DNA of 64,000 nt, taken from contig NZ_CP028923.1 in NCBI RefSeq assembly GCF_005166025.1, positions 248,001 to 312,000 on the forward strand, written 5' to 3'. Position 1 is the first letter of the stretch; the number at the start of each line of letters is the position of its first letter. The notes below the pieces were generated by a model, which did no database searches, was not told the origin of the DNA, and saw only the letters and a program-made list of their open reading frames with translations. Source of the stretch: Mangrovivirga cuniculi (GTDB taxonomy: Bacteria > Bacteroidota > Bacteroidia > Cytophagales > Cyclobacteriaceae). Below are positions 7,812 through 17,695 of this stretch, one piece after another. The position numbers and the translations under genes are program-made.

Positions 7812-9878
7812 CTATTTAAATTTAATTACCATCATGGTATAGTCATCCTTCAACGGATTGGTGTCACAAAAATGGTAAACTTCTCTAATAATGGCATCTT
7901 GAATATCAAGTGCGCTAAGGTCTTTGAACCTGGTTAGACAATGTTGTAATCTATCATAGCCAAACTCTACTCCATCGGGATTTGTTGCTTCAGTAATACC
8001 ATCAGTATATACCACCATTATATCGCCGGATTGATAAATTGATTCAATCTCCTGAACGAATGGCAGATATTCCTTTTTCCTGATCACGCCAAGTCCTAGT
8101 CCTTTATTCTTAAAATAGAAAGTTCTGTCTTCTTCTTTTGAATAATATAAAGTCGGACAATGCCCTGCCCGAACGAATCGAACTGATTTCTCTTGTGTAT
8201 TTACTATAAAATACGATAAAGTAACAAAATTATTTTTTTCAAGAATACGGCTTAGCGTTTCATTGGCCCTGACAATAAAATCTATCGGGTCAAGTCCAAA
8301 GGGTACAAGACTATGAAAAACACCTTTCACCTGAGACATATTAAATGCAGCTGAAGTTCCCTTTCCGGAAACGTCTGCTATCACCAGGGCTATGTTTTCT
8401 TCATCGATTCTGAACGTATCGTAATAATCACCTCCAACTTCATCGGCAGCCTGTGAAAAGCTGGTAATTTCATAACTTTCATGTTCGATCAGCCTGTCCG
8501 GAAGCAGACTTTCAGATACCTTCTGGGCAATCTTTAGTTCCTCTTTATATCGCTCAGTAGTTATTGCCTCTTCCATTAACCTGGCGTTTTCGATCGAAAT
8601 CACAGCCTGGGCCGTAAATGTTTCGATGATCTCAAGCATATCTTTATTAAAGCCGTCCTTAACTTCTTTTAAAAGGACGAGGTCTCCGGCTGATACACCT
8701 TGAATATTAATCGGACAGACCAAAACAGATTTATATGCTCCTTTATTTAATGAATAAATCTTTCTTCTTCTGAAAATCGAGGATTTCTTATCTTTTGATG
8801 TATCAATATTAGTTTTTATTGCTGCGATATCTGAACCGGAAATTTCATAATGCAGCAACAACTCCTTTCCTTTTTCTGTTATTTCTAACCATCCGGCATC
8901 TGCCAGTACTGCACTCATCGAGCTGTTAAGCAACACATCAAAAACAAATTCATCTTTTTGTTCTGAATGAAAGGTTTGGGAAAGATCTTTAAACCTCAAT
9001 ACATCTCCGAGTTTTTGTTCGAAAACAGAACTTGTCGGCAGATTGAAAAGAAGAACTAACACTGAGAAAACCACATAGACCGATACAAATGTGAATAAAG
9101 CAATTATTGTCACATTAGACTGAAGAAGTGTAATGCTTGCTTCCAGATTTACTCTTACCAGTACCAGATTGATAAAGTAGTATAAATAAACCCCGGATAA
9201 AGTAAGCAACAGGATACTTTTTAATTTCTGATTGAAATTGAGATAAGCAACCCATTTCATATTTACCGACAGAATAATACTCATCACTGTCAGAAAAAAG
9301 AATACAGAAAGCGAAAAAGGCTCTGTAAATTCAAGGTCCCAAAAATTCAATAACACTGAGGCCAGTAATGTATATTCAAAAACATTCCATATTCTTAATA
9401 ATGAAATGGTTTTCTGGTAAAGGATCAGTCGCTTGAATACATGATAGGATGAAATGAGCAGCGCACAGATCACTCCAATGTTTATATGATATTGAATATT
9501 AAGAACAAATGGATTTACTGCGAAACTATGGCCTTCAAAGATTGAAAGGAAATACGAAAGACCTATTGAAACAAAAATTGCCAGTAGCCCGGTAATGAAA
9601 ACCCTCCAAAGCAGATCAATGAAGTTACTACTGGCATAGCGTTGTACCTGGAAATGATAGTATACAAAAAGAAATATTATAAACGAATCCAGAAATGCCC
9701 GGGAAAAGAAGTTTTCAATATTTACCGCCAGGGCATTTTTAGTGGTAAAAAGAATGACCACGTCGACAACTGAAAGGCCTATCCAACTGAATAAGGCTCC
9801 GAAAAATACCAGTCTTCTTATGATCTTCGTCGATAACATGGCGCCAATATAATATTTAACTTTTTTAACCGGAAACAA
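7812..9878 (-). CDS. Membrane-anchored PP2C/SpoIIE-type serine phosphatase with GAF-like domain
   Basis: Up to 688 residues. About eight hydrophobic segments occupy residues 20-275, followed by a GAF-like sensor region (about 290-430) and a SpoIIE/RsbU PP2C domain at the C-terminus: ADEVGGDYYD, IADVSGKGTSAAF, VYTDGITEATNPDG and LKDDYTMMVIKF carry the metal-binding Asp residues. It probably dephosphorylates the STAS protein encoded 31 bp downstream in response to a signal at the membrane. An internal ATG at 9839 (MLSTKIIRR) is an equally plausible start, removing 13 residues. The sensed signal is unknown. Confidence 0.92.
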   Translation of the reverse strand: MFPVKKVKYYIGAMLSTKIIRRLVFFGALFSWIGLSVVDVVILFTTKNALAVNIENFFSRAFLDSFIIFLFVYYHFQVQRYASSNFIDLLWRVFITGLLAIFVSIGLSYFLSIFEGHSFAVNPFVLNIQYHINIGVICALLISSYHVFKRLILYQKTISLLRIWNVFEYTLLASVLLNFWDLEFTEPFSLSVFFFLTVMSIILSVNMKWVAYLNFNQKLKSILLLTLSGVYLYYFINLVLVRVNLEASITLLQSNVTIIALFTFVSVYVVFSVLVLLFNLPTSSVFEQKLGDVLRFKDLSQTFHSEQKDEFVFDVLLNSSMSAVLADAGWLEITEKGKELLLHYEISGSDIAAIKTNIDTSKDKKSSIFRRRKIYSLNKGAYKSVLVCPINIQGVSAGDLVLLKEVKDGFNKDMLEIIETFTAQAVISIENARLMEEAITTERYKEELKIAQKVSESLLPDRLIEHESYEITSFSQAADEVGGDYYDTFRIDEENIALVIADVSGKGTSAAFNMSQVKGVFHSLVPFGLDPIDFIVRANETLSRILEKNNFVTLSYFIVNTQEKSVRFVRAGHCPTLYYSKEEDRTFYFKNKGLGLGVIRKKEYLPFVQEIESIYQSGDIMVVYTDGITEATNPDGVEFGYDRLQHCLTRFKDLSALDIQDAIIREVYHFCDTNPLKDDYTMMVIKFK

Positions 9879-9882
9879 AAAT

Positions 9883-9913
9883 AAAAGAGCTGCCCGAAGA
9901 GCAGCTCTTTTTT
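9883..9913 (-). terminator. Terminator of guaB
   Basis: Eleven-bp stem AAAAGAGCTGC/GCAGCTCTTTT with a seven-base loop and T-rich flanks on both strands, between the guaB stop and the phosphatase gene. Confidence 0.88.
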
Positions 9914-9939
9914 ATCGTTATTTTTTGTTAAGTCGCTAT

Positions 9940-11475
<1,536 letters not shown>

Positions 11476-11485
11476 TTAAAACAAG

Positions 11486-11519
11486 TTTGGATAAATTATT
11501 TTTTATTTAGTTAGTTTTG
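11486..11519 (+). promoter_or_regulatory. Predicted promoter of the pnuC-type gene
   Basis: TTTG at 11486-11489 and TAGTTTTG at 11512-11519 with a 22-bp spacer, 29 bp before the ATG at 11548. Fits the Bacteroidota TTTG/TAnnTTTG pattern, with a spacer near the long limit. Confidence 0.45.
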
Positions 11520-11547
11520 CCTTTCATATGTCAGAAATAGTCCAATT

Positions 11548-12174
11548 ATGATCGAATTTTTTGTTCAGGGTATTCAAAATGGTATTCAAAACATGACCTG
11601 GCTCGAAGTCATCGGAGTGGTATTTGGAATTACCAGTGTCTTTTTCTCTATCCGGAAAAGTATTTGGGTATATCCGACGGGAATTATTTCTGTGGTAGTC
11701 TATATCTACATTTGCTATAAATTCAAGCTCTATGCAGACATGGGTATCAATACCTATTATTTTATAATGAGTATTTATGGATGGTATGTCTGGTCACGGA
11801 GAGACCCAAACGACCCTGCCCATCATACTCCTGTCACAATTAATTCGACAAAAGAAAATATCATCTCTATTCTGATGACCGGGTTATTCTGGGTAACAAT
11901 CGTAATGATATTAAGTCTTACTGACAGTGATGTGGTATATTATGATGCATTTACATCTTCTGTAGCGATGACCGGGATGTATTTGATGGCAAAGAAAAAA
12001 GTTGAAAACTGGATAGCATGGATCATCACAGACCTTGCCTCCGTTCCATTATATATTCATAAAGAACTGGCATTTACTGCCTTTCAATATCTTGTATTTT
12101 TAATTATGGCCGTTGTCGGGCTGATTGAATGGATAAAAACTTACAAAAAGGAACACAATTACGAATCGCAGTAA
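11548..12174 (+). CDS. PnuC-family vitamin/nucleoside transporter
   Basis: A 208-residue membrane protein of the PnuC family, facilitators that bring in nicotinamide riboside (PnuC), thiamine (PnuT) or related compounds, with trapping by a cytoplasmic kinase. It has about seven hydrophobic segments and family landmarks SIWVYPTGIISVVVY and YGWYVWSRR. The next gene overlaps by 46 bp and encodes a P-loop kinase resembling the NadR nicotinamide-riboside-kinase domain, which favours nicotinamide riboside. A TPP-riboswitch operon lies only about 1.5 kb downstream, so thiamine cannot be excluded. Confidence 0.88.
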   Translation: MIEFFVQGIQNGIQNMTWLEVIGVVFGITSVFFSIRKSIWVYPTGIISVVVYIYICYKFKLYADMGINTYYFIMSIYGWYVWSRRDPNDPAHHTPVTINSTKENIISILMTGLFWVTIVMILSLTDSDVVYYDAFTSSVAMTGMYLMAKKKVENWIAWIITDLASVPLYIHKELAFTAFQYLVFLIMAVVGLIEWIKTYKKEHNYESQ

Positions 12175-12665
12175 CAGGACCTGAGAGCTCAGGTAAAACC
12201 ACACTTACTAAAAAGCTGGCTGAGCATTTTGATGCCAGCTATGTTCCTGAGTATGCCCGGGAGTATCTTATTAATATTGATCGGGAGTATGAAGAAAGTG
12301 ACCTGCCCGAAATTGCTAAAGGGCAGTGGTGGAGCTGGAATAATATCCGCAAAGACAAAAGCAACTTGTTCATTGCAGATACTGAAATGCTTGTCATTAA
12401 GATCTGGAGTGAATATAAATACGGGAAAACACACCCATTCATAAAATACCTGCTTAAAAAGCAGAATTTCGATGCCTTCATCTTAACCAAAGCAGATATT
12501 CCCTGGGAAGAAGATGAATTGAGAGAAAACCCCTTAGACAGGGACATTCTGTTTGATATGTATTTAAAAGAGCTCAAAAATCAGCCAAAGCCTTTCATCA
12601 TCGTGGAAGGTGAAGACCCTGAAAGAACTCAAAAAGCAATTGATTTTATTAATTCACTCAGGTAA
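12129..12665 (+). CDS. NadR-like P-loop ATPase/ribosylnicotinamide kinase domain protein
   Basis: A 178-residue protein with Walker A GPESSGKTT (about residues 17-25) and VPEYAREYL, the arrangement of the C-terminal kinase domain of NadR and stand-alone AAA_28 proteins. The adenylyltransferase domain of full NadR is absent. Overlap with the transporter gene (46 bp, different frame) suggests coupled synthesis and a transport-plus-phosphorylation trap. Later segments such as FIADTEMLVIKIWSEYKYG and AFILTKADIPWEEDELRENP fit the family. The true start could be slightly downstream, but no other ATG is near. Confidence 0.82.
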   Translation: MDKNLQKGTQLRIAVTGPESSGKTTLTKKLAEHFDASYVPEYAREYLINIDREYEESDLPEIAKGQWWSWNNIRKDKSNLFIADTEMLVIKIWSEYKYGKTHPFIKYLLKKQNFDAFILTKADIPWEEDELRENPLDRDILFDMYLKELKNQPKPFIIVEGEDPERTQKAIDFINSLR

Positions 12666-13452
12666 CATCTATTTTCTCCAATACCTTAGCCATCATCCCC
12701 GGCCACAATCTTTTAAGAACCAATCCACTAGATTCTTTAAGCCCTGCTATATAGACTTCCCGCTTATTTTTCTTTAGCGAGCGAACGATTTTTCTCGCAC
12801 ACTTATCTGCTGGAATACCGTGAAGATTTCCAGGCTCAAGAGTTCCCAGTGGACTTCCATCAGCAGTAACTGCCTTTAATGTGATCGGCGTTTTTATAAA
12901 GCCCGGGCAAACCAGTGTAACATTTATCCCGTGTTTTGAATTTTCAGCCCGAAGAGAATCAAAATATCCATGAAGAGCATGTTTACTTGCAGCATAAGTT
13001 GATCGATAAGGTGTGCCATATTTTCCGGTAACACTACTAGTCGCTACAATGTGTCCGGCATTCCTTTCAATAAAATATGGTAAAACTATGCGAGTCAGGG
13101 CAACAGCACTAAAGAAATTTACTTCCATTATTTTTCGTGTGGCAGAAAGATCGGTTTCTGCCGCAAGAGACCGTTGGGTTACACCTGCATTATTGATCAA
13201 TATATCTAAAGAGCCATATTCATTTAATACTTTATCAAATGCAGGCTGTAGGGTTTCAACATTCGTCACATCCAAAGGCAAAATCATATGACCTGTTCCT
13301 TTACATTGAGACCTGACCTTTTCAAGTTCTTCTTCTCTTCTTGCCGAAAGAATAACTTTAGCCCCATTTTCACTTAGCTCTATAGCAAGGGCCTCACCAA
13401 TTCCGGAGGACGCCCCGGTAATCCAAACAATAGAATCTTTTATTTTTGTCAT
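12658..13452 (-). CDS. Short-chain dehydrogenase/reductase
   Basis: A classical SDR of 264 residues with a cofactor motif ITGASSGIGEA (about 11-21), NNAGV (about 88-92) and the catalytic Ser...YAASK (Tyr and Lys about 153-157). The sequence around LSARREEELEKV, with Arg after the second strand, suggests NADP(H). Similar Bacteroidota proteins are annotated only as SDR family oxidoreductases; the substrate is unknown. The 3' end overlaps the convergent kinase gene by 8 bp. Confidence 0.93.
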   Translation of the reverse strand: MTKIKDSIVWITGASSGIGEALAIELSENGAKVILSARREEELEKVRSQCKGTGHMILPLDVTNVETLQPAFDKVLNEYGSLDILINNAGVTQRSLAAETDLSATRKIMEVNFFSAVALTRIVLPYFIERNAGHIVATSSVTGKYGTPYRSTYAASKHALHGYFDSLRAENSKHGINVTLVCPGFIKTPITLKAVTADGSPLGTLEPGNLHGIPADKCARKIVRSLKKNKREVYIAGLKESSGLVLKRLWPGMMAKVLEKIDVT

Positions 13453-13534
13453 AGATGTTTATTTGTTCCAAAATAATATTTTCTAAACATTATTGCAGAA
13501 TATGCGTCCTTATTATTAGAATTGCACTGCAAAT

Positions 13535-13612
13535 TCAGGGGTGCCCTAAAAATTTCGGGCTGAGATCATACCCTTATCACCTGATTCCGGTAGTGCGGAC
13601 GAAGGGAGTAAG
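13535..13612 (+). promoter_or_regulatory. TPP riboswitch (THI element)
   Basis: The conserved blocks of the thiamine-pyrophosphate aptamer occur in order: GGGGTGCC (13538-13545), GGCTGAGATCATACCC (13558-13573), TCACCTGAT (13577-13585) and, after P4/P5, GTGCGGACGAAGGGA (13593-13607). It is on the same strand as, and 85 bp before, the TonB-receptor start. In this family TPP binding lowers expression. The downstream platform is described separately. ORFs crossing this stretch are not genes. Confidence 0.95.
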
Positions 13613-13644
13613 ATTTAAGATTAATAACAAACACCATTGAGGTT

Positions 13645-13682
13645 AAGGTTCAGCTACCCCTGTCTTGCTGATGTTAAACCTT
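13645..13682 (+). promoter_or_regulatory. Expression-platform hairpin with anti-aptamer loop
   Basis: AAGGTT (13645-13650) and TCAGC (13650-13654) pair with GCTGA (13667-13671) and AACCTT (13677-13682), with one bulge. The loop contains ACCCCTG (13656-13662), the exact complement of the aptamer segment CAGGGGT (13536-13542). This suggests mutually exclusive folds that control translation of the receptor, 15 bp before its ATG. The mechanism is inferred; no T tract for termination is present. Confidence 0.5.
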
Positions 13683-13696
13683 TAAAACCTTAAATT

Positions 13697-16060
13697 ATGT
13701 TTCGCTTAACTCTATTAAGCATTTTCACTTTTGTATCATTCATGATACAGGCTCAACATTCATTTTCCGGGAGCATTTCGGATGTAAATGGCGAGCCGGT
13801 TGTCGGAGCTTACGTATTGCTGGGAGAAAAATCCAAAACTGTTACTGATGCAGATGGAAAATTTGAATTCCAGGATATTCCTTCTGGCAATTACATGCTC
13901 AAAATCAGCCATATTAGTTTCCAAAAATTCAGCAAGGAAATTTCGATACCTGAGCAATCCTCTATCGATGCTGTATTAAAGGAGCAGGTAATTCAAAATC
14001 AGGAGGTGACGGTATCTGCATTAAGAGCTGGCGCAAAAACTCCAACCACTTATCAAAACATTGATAAAAAAGAGCTCAATGAACTAAACCTTGCCCAGGA
14101 CATGCCATTTCTGCTCAATTTAACACCTTCTGCTGTATCAACTTCCGATGCCGGAGCTGGTGTAGGTTATACCGGGATCCGTATTCGGGGTAGTGACGCT
14201 ACGCGAATTAATGTAACAATTAATGGTATTCCAATCAATGATTCTGAAAGCCACGGTACTTTCTGGGTCAACATGCCCGATCTTGCCTCTTCAGTAGAAA
14301 GTATCCAGATCCAAAGAGGTGTAGGAACTTCAACCAACGGCTCAGGTGCATTTGGAGCATCTGTGAATATAGAAACTAACAACATGCAGGATGATGCATA
14401 TGGCGAAGTAGCCCTATCTGCAGGGTCTTTCGATACTTATAAGTCGACCGTAAAATTTGGATCGGGATTACTCAACGATCATTTCATTATTGAAGGTCGT
14501 TTGTCAAAAATTGAAAGTGATGGATTTATTGATCGGGCAAGTAGTGACCTAAGATCTTTAAATCTTGCTGCTGCATATACTTCTGACGATCACTTATTGA
14601 AATTTATTGTGCTTTCAGGAAGAGAAAGAACCTACCAGGCATGGTATGGAGTCAGTGCAGAAGATATCGCTACCTTCGGAAGAACTCATAACTGGGCAGG
14701 TTATTATTTCAACCAGCTTGGCGAAGAAGGGTATTATGATGACCAGGTGGATAATTATGGCCAGGATCATTACCAGCTTCTTTATACTTATAGTGGGCTG
14801 GCTAACTGGAAAATTAATACTGCATTACATTATACTCGTGGTAAAGGTTACTATGAAGAGTATCATGGTTCTGAACCATTTAGCGATTATTATCTTGAAC
14901 CATTGGTTTTCCAGGATAGCACAATTAATCAAACTGACCTGGTCAGACGCAAATGGTTGGATAATCATTTTTATGGTGCCACTTTTTCAGCAGAATTTAA
15001 TCCGGATGCACCTTATCAATTAACTTTTGGTGGTGCTATCAACAGGTATGACGGAGATCATTTTGGAGAGGTAATCTGGGCAAGATATGCTTCTCAGACA
15101 GAAAACGATTACGAATGGTATCGAAATACCTCTGTAAAAGATGATTACAACTTTTATGTTAAAGGATTATACGACTTCAATCAAAAGTTATCGGTTTTCG
15201 GTGATATCCAATTCAGAATGATCGATTACACAATGGAAGGCGTTTTTGATGGTTCTCCTGAAATGAGATCAATGAATTATGACTTCAACTTTGTTAATCC
15301 GAAAGTTGGATTAAACTATGCTATTAGTAATAATCTGAGCCTGTATGCCAGCTATGCAGTTGGAAGAAGAGAGCCAGTGAGAAGTGATTTTGTTGATGCT
15401 CCACAAGGTGAACAACCTAAACCTGAAAAGCTTAATGACTTTGAATTAGGATTTAGAAGCCAGGGATACAAATTTGCCGCAGAGGTTAATTCTTATTTTA
15501 TGTATTATGAGAATCAGCTTGTACTTACCGGTGCTGTAAATGATGTTGGAGGATATATCAGGCAAAATGCAGGAGAGAGCTACAGGGCCGGAATTGAAGT
15601 AAGTGGTCTTTATAATTTCAGTAATCAGTTTACAGTTGAAGGAAATATTAGCTTTAGTAGAAATCGAATTGAGGAGTTTAGAACATTTGGAGAAACAGAC
15701 CTCGTTACTTATGAAGATACTCCGATTGCATTTTCACCTAATGTAATCAGTTCGGTAATCCTGCGATATAATCCAACAGATGATCTGTCTATTAACCTGA
15801 TCAATAAATATGTTGGTTCTCAATACCTGGATAATTCAGGAAGAGAAGTTAGTAAACTTGATGATTACTTTGTAAATGACCTGAAAGTAGGATACAATAT
15901 TCCAATAAAATCAGGTATTAAATCACTTTCATTAGATTTATTAGTGAATAATATATTTGATCAGGAATATGCAAATAATGGCTATATGTGGGGAAGCACT
16001 CAGTACTTTTACCCTCAGGCCGGTAGAAACTTCCTTGTTGGTTTTACAGCCAGATTCTAG
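13697..16060 (+). CDS. TonB-dependent outer-membrane receptor, predicted for thiamine compounds
   Basis: A 787-residue TonB-dependent receptor. After a signal peptide ending near IQAQ there is a carboxypeptidase-regulatory-like domain (about 20-105), then the plug (about 115-235, with GYTGIRIRGSD and VNGIPINDSESHG-like motifs), then a 22-strand-type beta-barrel ending in the C-terminal aromatic signature FTARF. Substrate assignment rests on the TPP riboswitch directly upstream: receptors under THI elements import thiamine or its phosphates. First gene of an operon; the next ATG is one base after its stop codon. Confidence 0.93.
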   Translation: MFRLTLLSIFTFVSFMIQAQHSFSGSISDVNGEPVVGAYVLLGEKSKTVTDADGKFEFQDIPSGNYMLKISHISFQKFSKEISIPEQSSIDAVLKEQVIQNQEVTVSALRAGAKTPTTYQNIDKKELNELNLAQDMPFLLNLTPSAVSTSDAGAGVGYTGIRIRGSDATRINVTINGIPINDSESHGTFWVNMPDLASSVESIQIQRGVGTSTNGSGAFGASVNIETNNMQDDAYGEVALSAGSFDTYKSTVKFGSGLLNDHFIIEGRLSKIESDGFIDRASSDLRSLNLAAAYTSDDHLLKFIVLSGRERTYQAWYGVSAEDIATFGRTHNWAGYYFNQLGEEGYYDDQVDNYGQDHYQLLYTYSGLANWKINTALHYTRGKGYYEEYHGSEPFSDYYLEPLVFQDSTINQTDLVRRKWLDNHFYGATFSAEFNPDAPYQLTFGGAINRYDGDHFGEVIWARYASQTENDYEWYRNTSVKDDYNFYVKGLYDFNQKLSVFGDIQFRMIDYTMEGVFDGSPEMRSMNYDFNFVNPKVGLNYAISNNLSLYASYAVGRREPVRSDFVDAPQGEQPKPEKLNDFELGFRSQGYKFAAEVNSYFMYYENQLVLTGAVNDVGGYIRQNAGESYRAGIEVSGLYNFSNQFTVEGNISFSRNRIEEFRTFGETDLVTYEDTPIAFSPNVISSVILRYNPTDDLSINLINKYVGSQYLDNSGREVSKLDDYFVNDLKVGYNIPIKSGIKSLSLDLLVNNIFDQEYANNGYMWGSTQYFYPQAGRNFLVGFTARF

Positions 16061-16061
16061 A

Positions 16062-17105
16062 ATGAAATTCGTTCCGTTTCATAATATACCAGAACCAGAA
16101 AAGTGCCTTGCGGTGGATTGTACCCATCGTAAGGCACTTCCTTTAAGTCATTGGCGAGGGTCTTCTTCACCTGAAGACCTTCACGATGACACTTCGGCAG
16201 CAATATGCCTGAATGCAATAGAAACAGGACTTACCCAAGAGTATAAGTATGTCACCAATAATCATTTTGATATTGATGGCTTCTTAGGCGTATGGTCAGT
16301 TATAGAACCGGAATTAGCAATAAAGAATAAACAACTAATCAGACAGGCTGCCCTAATCGGAGATTTCAGAGAATTACCCGACCTGACTGATCCAATAAAT
16401 GACAAGGCACTTAAACTAGTTTGCCTGATTAACAAGATTGAAAAAGATCATTTTTACGCTCCTTTTGAAGCACAGGATCAAGAGGATAAAGAAAGTTCTG
16501 CATGCATAGAAAAGTATGAGTATTTCCTTCCGAGATTAAAATCGTATTTGAATGACATCAATAAATATGCTGATTATTGGAAAGAAGAATACGATAGTGT
16601 TTTAGATGGTCTGACAAATATTACCTCAAACGACTATGACGAATCCATTCGACTCACAGTTATTCATGCTGAAAAACCTATACATTATTATTCCCTGTTC
16701 AAAGAAACTGAAAATTCCGACATGGTTCTTTCCGTTTATCCTGAAAACAGGTTTGAATTGGAATACAAATATACCACTTGGGTGGACACCAACCGCTTGA
16801 GTTATCCCCGTGTTGACCTGACTCCTTTAAGTGAGAAATTAAATGCCTTAGAGAAAAATCCGGGCATCTGGGCAGGGGATAAAATTACAGATACAGGCCC
16901 AATTTTAAGGTTATCTCGTGAAAAGCTTTCAAAAGCGCAACGGTTTGACCATCCTTTTAGTCGACCGATTCATAAGAGCAGTATTCCTAAAGAAGAGTTC
17001 CTGGATATCATCCGATCCTTCTTTGAAGAAGCTTATGGCAATGTCAAACCTCAGAATAATTACACCTGGGAAGAAATAAAAGAATGGAATAGGCTTAGGG
17101 TTTAA
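16062..17105 (+). CDS. Conserved protein of unknown function in the thiamine operon (DUF6687-like)
   Basis: A 347-residue cytoplasmic protein with no signal peptide. The open frame extends upstream to 15957, but the ATG at 16062 sits one base after the receptor stop, so coupled translation is likely. I recall the family as DUF6687, found in Bacteroidota, but am not certain of the number. The motif VTNNHFDIDGFLGVWS (about 67-82) resembles the H-x-D-x-D-G metal-binding motif of DHH-type phosphoesterases, and IGDFRELPD follows about 30 residues later. With thiamine-regulated neighbours, a phosphatase or hydrolase acting on thiamine compounds is a reasonable guess, no more. Confidence 0.75.
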   Translation: MKFVPFHNIPEPEKCLAVDCTHRKALPLSHWRGSSSPEDLHDDTSAAICLNAIETGLTQEYKYVTNNHFDIDGFLGVWSVIEPELAIKNKQLIRQAALIGDFRELPDLTDPINDKALKLVCLINKIEKDHFYAPFEAQDQEDKESSACIEKYEYFLPRLKSYLNDINKYADYWKEEYDSVLDGLTNITSNDYDESIRLTVIHAEKPIHYYSLFKETENSDMVLSVYPENRFELEYKYTTWVDTNRLSYPRVDLTPLSEKLNALEKNPGIWAGDKITDTGPILRLSREKLSKAQRFDHPFSRPIHKSSIPKEEFLDIIRSFFEEAYGNVKPQNNYTWEEIKEWNRLRV

Positions 17106-17128
17106 AACCTAATTTCTAGATTTGAGCC

Positions 17129-17695
17129 ATGTCTTCACATCACGTAATCAGAGAAGGTCAGGAGCCAGCGATCTATTTAAGGAATAGTAACAGTATAATT
17201 CTTAAAGTTCTTCATAATCTACTTGAATGGAGTCCTTACCTAATTGTCAATTCCGAAACTATAAGCTTTTGTAATGCTCATGGCATAAAACCGGATGCTA
17301 TTGTGAACGAAACAACAGATGACATTGACTTTTTTATAGAAAAAATTCCTTATATAAATAATTCAACTGATCTTGATCGCATCCAGGATTGGCTAAAAAA
17401 TAAGAATTGCGATCAGTTATTGATATTTGATGACATTAATGAATTAAAAAGCCTGATAAGCGGAGACCCTTTATTTGGTGTTATCGATAGAGATATTAAA
17501 TACTCGATGATCAGAGATAATATTGCCAAATGGTTTCCTGAAGGACAAAGATTGACATTGATCAAATCTGAGCCAGAACAAAAAATAGAATATATTGGTC
17601 TTAAAAAAACAAATCAGGCCTTTTTAGTAGAAACTAAAGGCCTGATTAAATTAAGTTCTAATAATTTTTTTTACCTGGGTGAGCATTTAGAATGA
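17129..17695 (+). CDS. Thiamine-pyrophosphokinase-like protein
   Basis: A 188-residue protein whose opening MSSHHVIREGQEPAIYL resembles Bacteroidota proteins annotated as thiamine pyrophosphokinase. GIKPDAIV (about 50-57) and STDLDRIQDWL (about 78-88) align in order with the TPK motifs gxxPDxxxGDxDS and KDxTDxxxAL, but the GDxDS aspartates are replaced by NETTD and the Lys-Asp pair is missing. It may be a diverged TPK or a regulatory homologue. It is the third gene under the TPP riboswitch (23-bp gap), and its end overlaps the convergent heat-shock gene by 9 bp. Confidence 0.6.
   Translation: MSSHHVIREGQEPAIYLRNSNSIILKVLHNLLEWSPYLIVNSETISFCNAHGIKPDAIVNETTDDIDFFIEKIPYINNSTDLDRIQDWLKNKNCDQLLIFDDINELKSLISGDPLFGVIDRDIKYSMIRDNIAKWFPEGQRLTLIKSEPEQKIEYIGLKKTNQAFLVETKGLIKLSSNNFFYLGEHLE

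Noticed and set aside
13455-13640. A 61-residue ORF
   Set aside because: It lies across the TPP riboswitch and has no protein-like features.
14607-15023. A 138-residue ORF
   Set aside because: It is an alternative frame of the TonB-dependent receptor gene.
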